From an uncultured Dorea sp. (lineage in GTDB: Bacteria > Bacillota_A > Clostridia > Lachnospirales > Lachnospiraceae): a stretch of DNA of 64,000 nucleotides. A program made the translations under genes and the position numbers. Below, piece by piece: positions 8,124 to 17,302 of the stretch (position 1 is its first letter; the number at the start of each line of letters is the position of its first letter). The notes beneath the pieces are model-generated. The model did no database searches, was not told the origin of the DNA, and worked only from the letters and a program-made list of their open reading frames with translations. The stretch is taken from the NCBI GenBank assembly GCA_910579015.1, contig CAJTRO010000018.1, positions 3,328-67,327 on the forward strand, read 5' to 3'.

Positions 8124-9089
8124 TTAGTTATTTAAGGGTGTACCGGGCAAACGCTCCCATTCTTCGACGGGAACCTTTGCACAAGATAATACTTCGCGTA
8201 TGATCTCTTCCTCATACCGTATCCCTTCCGCTGGGACGGCCAGTGTGAGGCGGTGGGAGAGAACCGGGACTGCCACATTCTTGATATCCTCCGGCACGAC
8301 GTATCCGCGCCCTTCTGTCATGGCAAATCCCTGTGCCGCCCGCACGAAGGCGAGAGTGCCTCTGGGACTGACACCCTGCATGATCTTTGGGTGCTTCCTC
8401 GTCGCATGGACAATCTCTGTCATGTATTTTAACAGGTCGCGGTGGATATATATTTCACGGCACTGGGCCTGTAGTTTCACGAGCTCTTCCTTCGTGCAGA
8501 TACTCTCAAGGGAGGCGAGGGGCTCGTCCACAAGGAAACGTTCTATCATCAGGAGTTCCTGGTTCTGAGACATATCCTCCATGCCGATCCGCATGAGGAA
8601 ACGGTCCATCTGCGCCTCCGGCAGTGGAAATGTACCCAGTGTTTCCAGGGGATTCTGGGTTGCAATGACGAAAAAGGGTTCTTCTAATATCCTGGTCTTA
8701 CCGTCTACGGTTACCTGCCCCTCTGCCATGCATTCCAGAAGACTGCTCTGTGTCTTGGGCGTTGCGCGGTTGATCTCGTCTGCCAGCAGGATGTTGCAGA
8801 AAACGGGGCCTTCCCGGAAAACAAATTCTCCCTTTTTGGAGTCGAAATAATTAAGCCCCGTCACGTCTGAGGGGAGCAGGTCCGGAGTAAACTGTACTCT
8901 GCCGAACTGCGCCTGGATGGATCTTGCAAGGGACTTGGCAAGCACGGTTTTGCCGGTGCCGGGTACATCCTCTAAGAGCACGTGGCCTTTTGCGAGGAGG
9001 GCGGTGGTAATGAGCTGCATGGTCCGTTCGTTTCCGATCATTACCTGGGAAATATTGCTTCGCAGGGTTTTAAGAAGGTTAAGGTTCAT
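8124..9089 (-). CDS. MoxR-family AAA+ ATPase
   Basis: A 321-residue AAA+ protein. Walker A is EDVPGTGKTVLAKSLA (GTGKT at 44-48), Walker B is LLADEINRATPKTQ (DE at 104-105), sensor 1 is FFVIATQNP, and the C-terminal lid holds SPRGTLAFVRAAQ. These are standard for the MoxR branch, which acts as a cytosolic chaperone-like ATPase on membrane-bound VWA/DUF58 partners. It is the first gene of a three-gene operon with DUF58 and DUF4129. I see no defect in the nucleotide site. Confidence 0.95.
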   Translation of the reverse strand: MNLNLLKTLRSNISQVMIGNERTMQLITTALLAKGHVLLEDVPGTGKTVLAKSLARSIQAQFGRVQFTPDLLPSDVTGLNYFDSKKGEFVFREGPVFCNILLADEINRATPKTQSSLLECMAEGQVTVDGKTRILEEPFFVIATQNPLETLGTFPLPEAQMDRFLMRIGMEDMSQNQELLMIERFLVDEPLASLESICTKEELVKLQAQCREIYIHRDLLKYMTEIVHATRKHPKIMQGVSPRGTLAFVRAAQGFAMTEGRGYVVPEDIKNVAVPVLSHRLTLAVPAEGIRYEEEIIREVLSCAKVPVEEWERLPGTPLNN

Positions 9090-9189
9090 CTTGTGTTCAT
9101 CCTCTCTGGTATATGAAGTGTGATTCTATTTTACCAGATTTTGGGGAGGGTGACAATGAATCTATTCTGTGGTCAGGAAAAGACAATCT

Positions 9190-10271
9190 CTAAGAATGAG
9201 CATTTAGCCAGTCTATAGCAGTCTTCGCATATACAGCCGTTCCAAGAGCCAGACATTCATCAGCAAATCGGACTTTCGGGTTATGCTGGCTAAACCATTT
9301 GGATTGGTCTTTGATTCCGGCGCCAAGGCCGAAATAACTGGATGGAACCTTCTCAGAGATGAAAGCAAAGTCTTCGGAACCCATCACGTGATAGTAAGGC
9401 AGTGTCTTTATTTGTTCATCCATTTCAAGGATAGACGAAAGCAATTCCTGATTCATCTTTGGACAGCATGTGACGGGAGGAACGTCGCTGAGCACTTCGA
9501 TCTTGGCCTCTGTGCGGTAGGTGTTGGCGACGGAGTGGACGATATCGTCAATGCGCTGTATCAGCCTGGAACGGATTTCAGGCTTGAAGGTCCTCAGAGT
9601 TCCTTCAAGAACGGCTCGTTCAGGAATAACATTGGAGACATTGCCCGCCTCAAAACGCCCTATGGTAAGGGCGGTCTCATCGGTAGGGGAGATTTCCCTT
9701 GCGATCAGTTCTTGCAGTGCAAGATAGATATGCACGCCGGTATTGATTGGATCTACGCCAAGGTGAGGTGTTGATCCGTGGGTTCCCTGTCCTGTAAGGT
9801 TAATACGGAAGCCATATACGGCGGCCATGGGGGAGGTTCCGTAGATGATCGTATCAGCCGGGATAATGGATGCGGCGTGCATTGCAAACGCGGCGTCGAC
9901 ATGGGGATTATCCAAGATGCCTGCCTCAATAGCCGCTTTTGCACCTTCAAAGGTTTCTTCCCCGGACTGGAATAGAAGTTTTACGGTTCCGTTTAGTTCG
10001 TTTTCGTGTTTTTTCAAGATTTTTGCGACGCCTAATAGTATCGTGGTATGCAGATCATGGCCGCAGGAGTGCATACATCCGTTTTCAGAAGCAAAGGGTT
10101 CGCCGGATTCTTCACGCATCGGGAGACCGTCCATATCACTAGTTTTTCCCGGACAAATGCGGTTGTGTCGGGAAGGCGCAGGCCAAGCTCCGGGATCTGG
10201 TGGAGACAGTGACGCCAGCTGACAAGTTCTTCCAGCATATTTTTTGATTCCTGTAATATCTGTTTTTTCAT
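9190..10271 (-). pseudogene. M20-family amidohydrolase broken by an internal deletion
   Basis: The gene starts at ATG 10271 with an N-terminal M20 amidohydrolase segment (LVSWRHCLHQIPELGL), then, after TTAFVREKL, jumps directly and out of frame into DMDGLPMREESGEPF near 10135. Intact relatives have some 30-40 residues in between, so a deletion of roughly 100 bases has removed them and shifted the frame. Downstream the rest is intact: CMHSCGHDLHTT (metal ligands), SGEETFEGA, GSTPHLGVDP and a final GSEDFAF. The family hydrolyses N-acyl amino acids, hippurate-like amides or indole-acetyl conjugates. The second reading frame (9190-10134) could be re-initiated but lacks the first substrate-binding segment, so I expect no activity. 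Confidence 0.85.
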
Positions 10272-10306
10272 TTTTATGATCCTCACTTTCTGTTTTGATT
10301 CTTTTT

Positions 10307-10473
10307 TTAATGTTTTGTGTCTTCCTTTACGATACCGGTCTTGTAGAGAAGAAGATAGCATAAGAAACTGATCGCGATAAAGCCCAGCATGAAGAAGCTG
10401 TAACCGGATGACATAAAGTCATATCCGAGAATGAGATACAAAAGACAGCCTGCCTCAATATCCTCCAGAGGGG
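10307..10473 (-). pseudogene. C-terminal fragment of a membrane protein, possibly the end of DUF5058
   Basis: About 54 residues starting PLEDIEAGCLLYLILGYDF and ending KTGIVKEDTKH, with one or two membrane segments, stop 36 bases before the M20 gene. No start or ribosome site lies in front; the frame runs back into mobile-element DNA. The same strand carries the N-terminal fragment of a DUF5058 membrane protein at 16950-17108, and DUF5058 genes are often next to M20 genes. I infer this is the other end of the split gene, but the middle is missing and I cannot align it here. Confidence 0.45.
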
Positions 10474-10581
10474 ACATTCTGAATTTGAACGGCAAGACAT
10501 TATATAAGGTACTCAAACTTCCCATATTAAAAATGGGGTTTGTACTTTGAAAAATCAATACTTTAGCGCACAAAATAGTAA

Positions 10582-10974
10582 TCAAGCGGCATTTTGCCCA
10601 TATTCCAAGGCTTCCTGCATGTATTTTGGCAGCCTTTGAATAAAGCTGGCCGTGAATTCCTCCAGCTCCCGTTCTGTGATATGGAAACATTCCATGACAG
10701 AATCCATCAGGGCATCTATGATAATCCGCATCGACTGGCTGAATGTAATATCATCCAGTTCATCCATCAGACAGAAATACAGTTCACACAGCGTCTTTTC
10801 ATCCGTATTCATCCGTTGCGCCACGGAAAGCATCATATACCGTGTGAACGCTATCGCTGTATGGGCATTCAGTGCGTCATAAGAGATGCTCCGGCACTCT
10901 TTTACCAGACGCAGATACGATTTACAGGATTTGAAGAATACTTCTATTTCCCATATGCCGGCATTTATTTCAAT
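10582..10974 (-). pseudogene. IS4-type transposase, C-terminal remnant
   Basis: The translated minus strand reads IWEIEVFFKSCKSYLRL, then ALNAHTAIAFTRYMMLSVAQR, and ends EALEYGQNAA. This is the Y-(2)-R-(3)-E-(6)-K-like C-terminal catalytic region and tail of IS4-type DDE transposases, with the last catalytic E in WEIEVFFK. Roughly the last 130 residues remain. The fragment begins exactly where the recombinase gene stops, with no start codon, so it is dead. DNA beyond the stop (about 10490-10580) may contain the element's terminal sequence. Confidence 0.75.
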
Positions 10975-11900
10975 CCGCAGAGTCGTTGAAGCATCTCTTC
11001 ATTACCGGCGTATTTGAATGCAACATCATCTTTAAAAACAGATTTATCGCTTTCGCTGAGCTTATGAAGTGCATCCCTCTTCATTTGAGTTGTTATCTGC
11101 GTATAAAAACGGGTTGTTTCGATATTGGAGTGGCCAAGTTAAAATTCTGGCAATATTATCCCGTGACATTTTATTACGCCTTTTGCTTCGGAATGTATAA
11201 AACAAAAGTGCATCACACTCTTTTTCCGGATGATATTTTTTACAATAGTTTTGAAATTGATTCCAGATCTCGTTTGAGAGGGGTGTGATCATATGCTTAC
11301 GTCTTTTTCCAAAAAAGTGGACATCTGCTTCTCCACCGGCAGCAGGTTTTATGTCTTTTAATGTTAATGAAAGCACTTCGTCAATACGAGCCCCGCTTTC
11401 ATATAGCAATGAGAAGAGAAAACGATCTCGTATGGCATCTCTTGATGTGGAAATCTGTTCAAGAATAGATTTTATATCATCAATAGACAGCCATGTAAAC
11501 TCTGTAACTCTTTCATCTATGGCATCCTCGATTTCGCGGATCTCTTCATATCCGAGCGAAGTGATTGCCTTCTTCTTTGCCAGATACTTGCAGAAGCCAC
11601 GGATATCTGATAAGCGATGGTTTATAGTCGGAGCCGCATTGCCACGTTTATTTTTAAGCCATGACATGAAGGAAACAATATTTTTTGGTTAAAATCTCCG
11701 GATTGTACGGTCATAAGAGTAATATCAAAAGCTGTTTGTAAATACAGGAGATATAAGTTAATAGTGCTCTTATAGGAATCTATCGTATCCTGATCTCTGT
11801 TACGTATGGATGGCAGATATATATTCAGGAAATCGCCAATGAATGAAATCAATGAAGGGTCTTTTGTATTAATCCTCAATCTCTGGCTCCCCCTTCCCAT
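10975..11900 (-). pseudogene. Tyrosine recombinase (third gene of a Tn554-like recombinase set), frameshifted and internally deleted
   Basis: Three reading frames must be joined to restore this gene. Frame one (from ATG 11900) gives the SAM-like N-terminal domain (DPSLISFIGDFLNIYL). At a run of six A on the minus strand near 11688 a base is missing; adding one restores NIVSFMSWLKNKRGNAAPT. Frame two gives the catalytic domain start (LFSLLYESGARIDEVLSL, first catalytic Arg) up to RDNIARIL near 11145. There a deletion removes the HLFRHSRA-type box and jumps to a third frame with LGHSNIETTRFYTQ (catalytic His, Arg, Tyr) and the normal end at 10975. It overlaps the preceding recombinase, as in multi-recombinase transposons. 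It cannot make an active enzyme. Confidence 0.85.
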
Positions 11901-12489
11901 ATATCGTTTGAAATCTCTCCCAGTCAACTTTTGATGACTGCCGGAGTTTCTCAGGGAGAAGATGTATATAGTAAAGGGTAGATGATAGTTCTGCATGTCC
12001 CATATAAGCAGAAAGATATGGGAGTAGTTCCATAACATCCCGGCCATTTTCCATCCATCGGGTGATATTCCTGGAAGCAAATGCATGTCTAAGATCATAT
12101 GGTCTTGGATTTCCCCTTTGGGAAAGACCATTTTGTTTACATAGTCTTACAAAAAGCTGTGTATACCAACACCTGTCATAAGGTTTCCCATCCCATCGCT
12201 GAAAAAACCACTCCCTGTCTCCTGCAAGACAGTCATAGCGGTTACACAGATCCAACAGATCATCAGAGAGAATGAAATGGCGGTCTTTGTGTTTTTTTGA
12301 CTGCCGGATATAAACATCCCCAGTCGAAAGATTGACATCCTGTTTTCTCAACGAAGGAGGTTCCTGCGGGCGCATACCGCAACAATAAAGCAGTCTGGAA
12401 TATACAGGCAAAACCAATTCAGGAAGATACCGTTTGCAGCAAGTGTGTCCTTGATAAGAATCAAATGCATGAAAGAGCGATTTCTTATA
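11869..12489 (-). pseudogene. Tyrosine recombinase (second gene of the set), N-terminally truncated
   Basis: The coding frame is open from the restriction gene's stop codon at 12490, beginning YKKSLFHAFDSY, and runs to 11869. It retains the whole catalytic core: LLYCCGMRPQEP (Arg), YDLRHAFASRN (His/Arg box) and YMGHAELSSTLYYIH (His, Tyr). The N-terminal DNA-binding domain, about 100 residues or more, has been replaced by the restriction-modification genes. A TTG at 12417 could start a shorter product. A partially folded catalytic domain is possible but activity is unlikely. Confidence 0.8.
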
Positions 12490-13161
12490 TTATGAAGATA
12501 TTATTATGCTTGAAACATTATAAAAAATATGGCTCAAAGACAGTTGGTTAGTATAAACGCTTTCACAAAGATAATAGTCTTTAGAATTCACAATAGGGGT
12601 TATATCTTTAGCGATAATGTTACCTATTTTTTTTGTATGGATATCGGTTATTGCACTAATAACAACAGAACAATCAATATCTTTTACAACAAAGCCAAGC
12701 ATAATGTTCTGATTATTATACGATGAATATTTGGGAGTATCTCCAACAAATCTACATATACCTTCATCGACATATTTTTGGTTTAAGGATTGTGTTCCAT
12801 CAAGGCGCTTACATTCTACAATATAATAATCCTTTGGGTTGCTTAACCAGTTGCTAGAAAGAACTCGTATATCAGTTCGTCCAATATATGTATTGGTGCC
12901 CACATCATAGTTTTCAGGAACTTCTGGAAGAAATCTAATCAGTACATCAGATAATCCAATAGTACAACGAATATTTTCATTCTCCAGATAGTTCTCTAAC
13001 AAGTGTGTTCGAATTTTTTCTTCATGGTTTGGGATACTTAATTTATTTGAACAACAGTTTTCTATCATCATCTTACAACTTGTAATCAATGTAGTGATAA
13101 TTATATTGTAAAAGTTTTGCTTAAAATTTTGGTTTAGTAATTGATTTTGAAAACCTCCCAT
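12490..13161 (-). CDS. Putative restriction endonuclease with PD-(D/E)xK motif
   Basis: A 223-residue protein directly after the methylase gene; its ATG (13161) overlaps the methylase TGA in a TGATG, so they are translationally coupled. A GTG one codon upstream is a less likely start. Residues 95-120 read GRTDIRV then YYIVECKRL, which fits the D-(18)-ExK active site of PD-(D/E)xK nucleases (D97, E116, K118). No other domain is recognised. The position behind a C protein and an adenine methylase makes it the natural restriction subunit. A fragment of a recombinase follows immediately after its stop. Alternative: an accessory nuclease with another target. Confidence 0.7.
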   Translation of the reverse strand: MGGFQNQLLNQNFKQNFYNIIITTLITSCKMMIENCCSNKLSIPNHEEKIRTHLLENYLENENIRCTIGLSDVLIRFLPEVPENYDVGTNTYIGRTDIRVLSSNWLSNPKDYYIVECKRLDGTQSLNQKYVDEGICRFVGDTPKYSSYNNQNIMLGFVVKDIDCSVVISAITDIHTKKIGNIIAKDITPIVNSKDYYLCESVYTNQLSLSHIFYNVSSIIISS

Positions 13162-16109
13162 CACTCATCACCTCCCGAAGTAGACATAATTTGGTCTATT
13201 ACATCGGCAAGATCAATCTCAGCAACAGCAGGATGCCAATTTTTATAGAAATTAGGCTTAATGATAAATAATGAATTTGTGCTAAAGTGTATTACATCAC
13301 GTATTTGATAAAATTTGTCATTGTGTTCATACACCGAAAATTTGGCAAGCAGTTTCTTTTCGTCATCTGCTTCATTTGCAATTAATATTTCAGTAACAGG
13401 CTTACTGTCATTAATATGTAATTCAAATACGGCATAGTAATTTCCGATATTGGGATATAATGTAACGGATATATATTTGTTGCTAGGATTATATACCAGA
13501 GAAAACTGCTTAACGAAACATTCACTATATTTTTTTAAATCATCAACAGATACTGTTCTATATGCTTGATTTTTAATAGAATTCGTTAATTCTGGAATTT
13601 GTATGTTAATAGCATAGTCTACGAAGTTATTATGCTCCAACCCAAATTCTTTTAAAATCATATCATCAAGTTGCTTTACGTCGCTATCTTTATCATAATC
13701 ACATAATACATATTGTTTTTGGTTGTTCAGCATGATTTGGATATGGTCAACTTTATCAACAACTTTCTCAGAAAATAAGTACGGATACGATAATACCTCG
13801 TCCATAAATCTTTGCTCTCGCTCTATTCCAATAGATGTGCCAAGCATAAGATTCAAATAAGCATACAATGATGAATTTAGCAACCCCACTAAATTTAGCA
13901 ATAGACTCTTTTGCTCATTAAAACCTTTAATAATATACATCGTCTTTTTCGAAACAAAGGAATCGTCACTATATGCTGCTTTAAGCTTATAGGTATTACA
14001 ATCTATGCCCGTTGGAGTTAAAACATATGGTGGTTCAAAGAGCTTACTATCTCGAGGACGATGTACTTTAGATTTACTAAAGACCGAAGTGCAAGAACTG
14101 TTTACAATAAAGTGTTCCACTCCGTTTTGAGAATCCAAAAGTTTACGTCCCAGTAAATGTGTTGCATCTTTCTTATCTCCATCTTGATACTCTACGCCAG
14201 CACCTTTAACAATTGAAGGGGTTTGTTCATCTAATGTCTGTTCTATTGTGGGGTATTTACTTTTAAGCTTTATAATAGTCTCTAAATCATAACTACTACC
14301 ATAAACAATTGTTTTCCAAGCCCAATCGTAAGTAAATAGTAGGGCTTGAGGAATACTTTTAATATCATTTTTTTCAACACAAATCACATGAAATAGTCTA
14401 AAAAAGATATTTGGCTTAACTGATGTATAAGTAAAGTTATGATTTAAGTTGTTCTGACAATTATATTTGAATACAACAATAGCAGCAGGGGCATCAGCAT
14501 TCTCGAATACCAATTTTCTTACTGAAGACAGTTCTACTATATCGCAGATTTCTGTTTCTTTTAACATGAACTTACGAAATTTAACCGCTGGATTTTTTTG
14601 ATTATAAAGTAACTTCGAGTGTAGAATAAAACAGCAAGTTGTATTGACTGTACAAAAATCCTTTGCACGGAATACAAAGCTTCTACTGATTTCATTATTC
14701 TGTTGCTTATCGGCAAATCCTTTTGATTTGCAATAAGACATATGTAGCCCGGTTTTTACATTACCCCATGGAGGATTTCCAATGATAAAATCAAAAGCAA
14801 TATCTTTTTCTGTCAAAGACTTTAATTTCTCTTCATCAAAAAAATCGCTAACAAATAAATTCTCTCCTTTTAAATTCGGCAAGATAAACTCAGAAAGGGT
14901 TTTAGGATCTTTATAATCCAATATGGTTAAATAAAGGGAAAAAATCGTTACATCAATGGCTTCTTCGTTAATATCAATACCGTAGATATGATTTGTCAAG
15001 AGTCGCTTTAGGATAGCGTCATCATCACAATAAAGCTTTTCACCCAAATTTTCTTGGATTATACGCCGATAACTATCTACAAGAAATACGCCAGATCCGC
15101 AAGAAGGGTCTAAAATTGTAAACGAGGATTTCTCTTTTAAGGTTTTCGTAACTGTTCTGTCTAAAATATATTCAACTAAATAGTTTGGTGTGTAAAACGC
15201 ATTATCTTTGTCGCGCGTTTTTTTACCAAGAAGTATTTCATAAATATTGCTAATCAATTCAACTGGTATAATATTAAAATCATATAACGCAAACAAAGAT
15301 AGCTGTTTAGTATTTAATATTTCTTTACCTGAAAAGAAGTCAGACAACAGAACAAATATCTGAGCGGTAAGTTCAGTACAATCTATTTCATCTTCTAACT
15401 CAAACAGATTTCCATTAAACTTTTCTTTCAAATGAGCAAATAATTTGTAAACATCATTTTTGTTACTAACTATTCTTAAAAATTCTTTTTGAGACTGTGA
15501 AATATCTGTTGAAAAATTTCCATAGTCTAAATCTACGCCTCTATCAATAAGATAACGAATAAAAATTAACCGAAGAACAAGTTTTGTCGCAAACTGTATA
15601 TGATAGGTGTTTTTTAATTCATTCGTTAAAAATGAAATGTTATCCAATAGACTTTGGTTTAATTTAGTTTCTGAATAAATTTGGTTATATTTGTTCCAGA
15701 AGATTGGATTAGAAATCTGCCAGTAGGAAAAATCCGAGATTTCATTGCAATCCTCCGTTGAATATGCTTCAATTTGTTTTAGTATATAGTTTGAGTAATC
15801 TAACGACAGTCCATTAAATATTTTTACTGTGCTCTCATCACAAAAAATTGCGACAGGAATTTGAGCATTCCAAACTTGTTTACTAACTTTTTTAAATGAA
15901 ATATCATCATTTGTTGCCCTGTCAAAAAACAACACAAATGGAGCATTATCAACAATGTATGCCGCATATGGGTTTATCTCTTTTAATATTCTTTTAGACT
16001 GCGGAGATAAAGGGGCGTTTTGAAATTGATTAAACATAAAAAAATTACCAGAAGACTTATAGCCTAATTGAATAATTATTTTATCAATCGGTAATTGAAA
16101 TGTTTTCAT
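13161..16109 (-). CDS. Eco57I-like N6-adenine DNA methylase (restriction-modification)
   Basis: A 982-residue DNA methyltransferase. Residues 1-150 form an N-terminal domain I cannot assign with certainty (it has a region like the N-terminus of type IIG/HsdR proteins but no clear ExK). The SAM-binding motif I is ILDPSCGSGVFLV (334-344), then YGIDINEEAID, and the adenine-methylase catalytic motif IV is NPPW (445-448). The last 400 residues should hold target recognition (HLLGRKLLDS, YVLTPTGIDCN, LLNLVGLLNSS). Order I-IV-TRD marks a gamma-class enzyme. It starts one base after the C-protein stop and is coupled to the nuclease gene. Codon and base use are much more AT-rich than in the flanking chromosome, a sign of transfer. 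Confidence 0.88.
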   Translation of the reverse strand: MKTFQLPIDKIIIQLGYKSSGNFFMFNQFQNAPLSPQSKRILKEINPYAAYIVDNAPFVLFFDRATNDDISFKKVSKQVWNAQIPVAIFCDESTVKIFNGLSLDYSNYILKQIEAYSTEDCNEISDFSYWQISNPIFWNKYNQIYSETKLNQSLLDNISFLTNELKNTYHIQFATKLVLRLIFIRYLIDRGVDLDYGNFSTDISQSQKEFLRIVSNKNDVYKLFAHLKEKFNGNLFELEDEIDCTELTAQIFVLLSDFFSGKEILNTKQLSLFALYDFNIIPVELISNIYEILLGKKTRDKDNAFYTPNYLVEYILDRTVTKTLKEKSSFTILDPSCGSGVFLVDSYRRIIQENLGEKLYCDDDAILKRLLTNHIYGIDINEEAIDVTIFSLYLTILDYKDPKTLSEFILPNLKGENLFVSDFFDEEKLKSLTEKDIAFDFIIGNPPWGNVKTGLHMSYCKSKGFADKQQNNEISRSFVFRAKDFCTVNTTCCFILHSKLLYNQKNPAVKFRKFMLKETEICDIVELSSVRKLVFENADAPAAIVVFKYNCQNNLNHNFTYTSVKPNIFFRLFHVICVEKNDIKSIPQALLFTYDWAWKTIVYGSSYDLETIIKLKSKYPTIEQTLDEQTPSIVKGAGVEYQDGDKKDATHLLGRKLLDSQNGVEHFIVNSSCTSVFSKSKVHRPRDSKLFEPPYVLTPTGIDCNTYKLKAAYSDDSFVSKKTMYIIKGFNEQKSLLLNLVGLLNSSLYAYLNLMLGTSIGIEREQRFMDEVLSYPYLFSEKVVDKVDHIQIMLNNQKQYVLCDYDKDSDVKQLDDMILKEFGLEHNNFVDYAINIQIPELTNSIKNQAYRTVSVDDLKKYSECFVKQFSLVYNPSNKYISVTLYPNIGNYYAVFELHINDSKPVTEILIANEADDEKKLLAKFSVYEHNDKFYQIRDVIHFSTNSLFIIKPNFYKNWHPAVAEIDLADVIDQIMSTSGGDE

Positions 16110-16346
16110 TCAATGCACCTCCTTAATATTCTTTGAATTATTATCTATAAATAGCAAATATGTATCTATTTCAAGAGCATCTGCTATTTTCTGGACATTA
16201 TCTAAAGCTATACTTCTTTTTCCGCATTCAATAGCACTTATATATGTTCTGTGAAGTCCGGCTCTGTCTGCAAAGGCTTCTTGTGACAATCCAATTGCAG
16301 TTCTATATTTTTTTAAGTTCATCGAAAAGACGCGAATTATATCCAT
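16110..16346 (-). CDS. Restriction-modification controller (C) protein, XRE-type HTH
   Basis: A 78-residue HTH_3 protein (LKKYRTAIGLSQEAFADRAG, then TYISAIECGKRSIALDNVQKIADAL), the size and motif pattern of C proteins of type II systems. I prefer ATG 16346 over 16364. It has GGGGTGA 5-6 bases upstream, and the -10 box at 16367-16372 would put transcription initiation near 16360, downstream of the longer start. It lies directly in front of the methylase and nuclease genes and should autoregulate the operon so that methylase appears before nuclease. Confidence 0.88.
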   Translation of the reverse strand: MDIIRVFSMNLKKYRTAIGLSQEAFADRAGLHRTYISAIECGKRSIALDNVQKIADALEIDTYLLFIDNNSKNIKEVH

Positions 16347-16366
16347 ATTTTCACCCCATAACATTT

Positions 16367-16404
16367 AGTATAATCACGTGAATACAATTAGTCAACAGAC
16401 AATA
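16367..16404 (-). promoter_or_regulatory. Promoter and candidate C-box of the restriction-modification operon
   Basis: On the minus strand TTGACT (16395-16390) and TATACT (16372-16367) are 17 bases apart, a near-consensus promoter. An imperfect dyad (ATTAGTC-4-GACAATA, 16387-16404) covers the -35 element, where C proteins bind their operators. Sequence is seen directly; binding is inferred. Confidence 0.6.
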
Positions 16405-16461
16405 AGTATCATTATTATTAAAAATCACGGAATTGATACTGTAAATCCCATGATTCTCTTA

Positions 16462-16833
16462 TTATGAAATCAATAATTCAGTTATTACAATCTCTTCAGC
16501 TTTCTGTCGGATACAATTCATTATTCCAACCCACTCTATAGGATTTTCAGCCTTTAGTTGTTCCGTGATACCCTGTGTATCTTTCATCTGAGTTACAAGC
16601 AATTCAAATCGTTCCTGTGTTTGTTTGTCAGTATCGGGAAGATATTCGATGAGTTCTCCACTTGTAAGCAGATTGATAGAGGTCAACTTGCAATGCTCTT
16701 GTAAATATCTCAAATGCCACCACCCATAAATACCAATATTGTTTTCTTGACTTTCCGAAAGTAAAAGATTATGGATTAAACAATCTCCCCGTTTGCGGTA
16801 AGTACCACGGTTCTGTTCAAATAATGATTTCAT
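16462..16833 (-). CDS. TnpV-family transposon protein
   Basis: A 123-residue protein of the TnpV family found in mobilisable elements of gut Firmicutes. The pattern MKSLFEQNRGTYRKRGDCLI, then RYLQEHCKL, then a WVGIMNCIRQKAEEIV C-terminus is characteristic. The start at 16833 is set by GGAGG 8 bases upstream. Its molecular function is not established; it usually accompanies site-specific recombinases and is a marker of mobile DNA. Here it lies between the restriction genes and the broken DUF5058 gene. Confidence 0.8.
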   Translation of the reverse strand: MKSLFEQNRGTYRKRGDCLIHNLLLSESQENNIGIYGWWHLRYLQEHCKLTSINLLTSGELIEYLPDTDKQTQERFELLVTQMKDTQGITEQLKAENPIEWVGIMNCIRQKAEEIVITELLIS

Positions 16834-16915
16834 TGTAGCTTCCTCCATAATAATTTAATACTTACTACAAATTCATCATATCCAACCATCATTACAAATT
16901 CTTTAAAATGCCGAA

Positions 16916-16942
16916 GGAACACTTCTTTATGTGAAGTGTCCC
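16916..16942. repeat. Inverted repeat at right edge of the mobile island
   Basis: GGAACACTTC and GAAGTGTCC form a 9-10 base inverted repeat with one bulged base and a short AT loop. DUF5058 coding homology resumes about 8 bases to the right. It is a good candidate for a subterminal or terminal structure of the inserted element. Confidence 0.45.
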
Positions 16943-16949
16943 TTGTGCT

Positions 16950-17108
16950 TACAGTCTTTTTCATTACATTCGTATCCATTCCAATCTCTTTGCCGCGTTT
17001 CCAGGCACGGCGCATAAAGAACAGGGACTGTCCGAGCACGTAGATGATCACGATTCCACATGCAATGAACATGAGTGTTGAGTTGGCGATTGACAGATAG
17101 TTTTTCAT
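16950..17108 (-). pseudogene. DUF5058 membrane protein, N-terminal fragment
   Basis: ATG 17108, preceded by AAGGAG, opens MKNYLSIANSTLMFIACG with one membrane segment, a basic loop (RRAWKRGKEIGM) and MKKTVS. That is the usual beginning of DUF5058 proteins, which are multi-pass membrane proteins of about 230-240 residues. After some 53 residues the family resemblance stops and the frame continues through mobile-element DNA to a stop at 16830. The gene is divergent from a LysR regulator, so it was probably that regulator's target. Confidence 0.7.
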
Positions 17109-17302
17109 GGTCGGTTCTCCTTTTTGGTAAATATGTTTTATTGCTTTTCCTGTTATAGATCGTAACATATGACAAAGAGTTTGCGTTATCTCGAAAAATA
17201 TGAGAAGATATAAGTAATTAGTTATAAGTGTATGAAGATATGGCGGACAGTTTCGGCAGATTAAGGGAATGGATTTTGGGACGGCCTGCCGGGAGGGAGC
17301 GT

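Larger units (their letters stand above)
10471..16942. mobile_element. Composite mobile island inserted in the DUF5058-M20 locus
   Basis: This block holds, in order, an IS4-type transposase remnant, two tyrosine-recombinase pseudogenes, a C-M-R restriction-modification system and tnpV. The right boundary is placed where DUF5058 coding homology stops and an inverted-repeat sequence begins. The left boundary is placed where a similar GGGACA sequence meets the membrane-protein fragment. The two candidate ends, read inwards, share GGGACA and TTC but are only weakly alike. The base composition of 12490-16460 is visibly more AT-rich than either flank. Boundaries are approximate. Confidence 0.55.
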
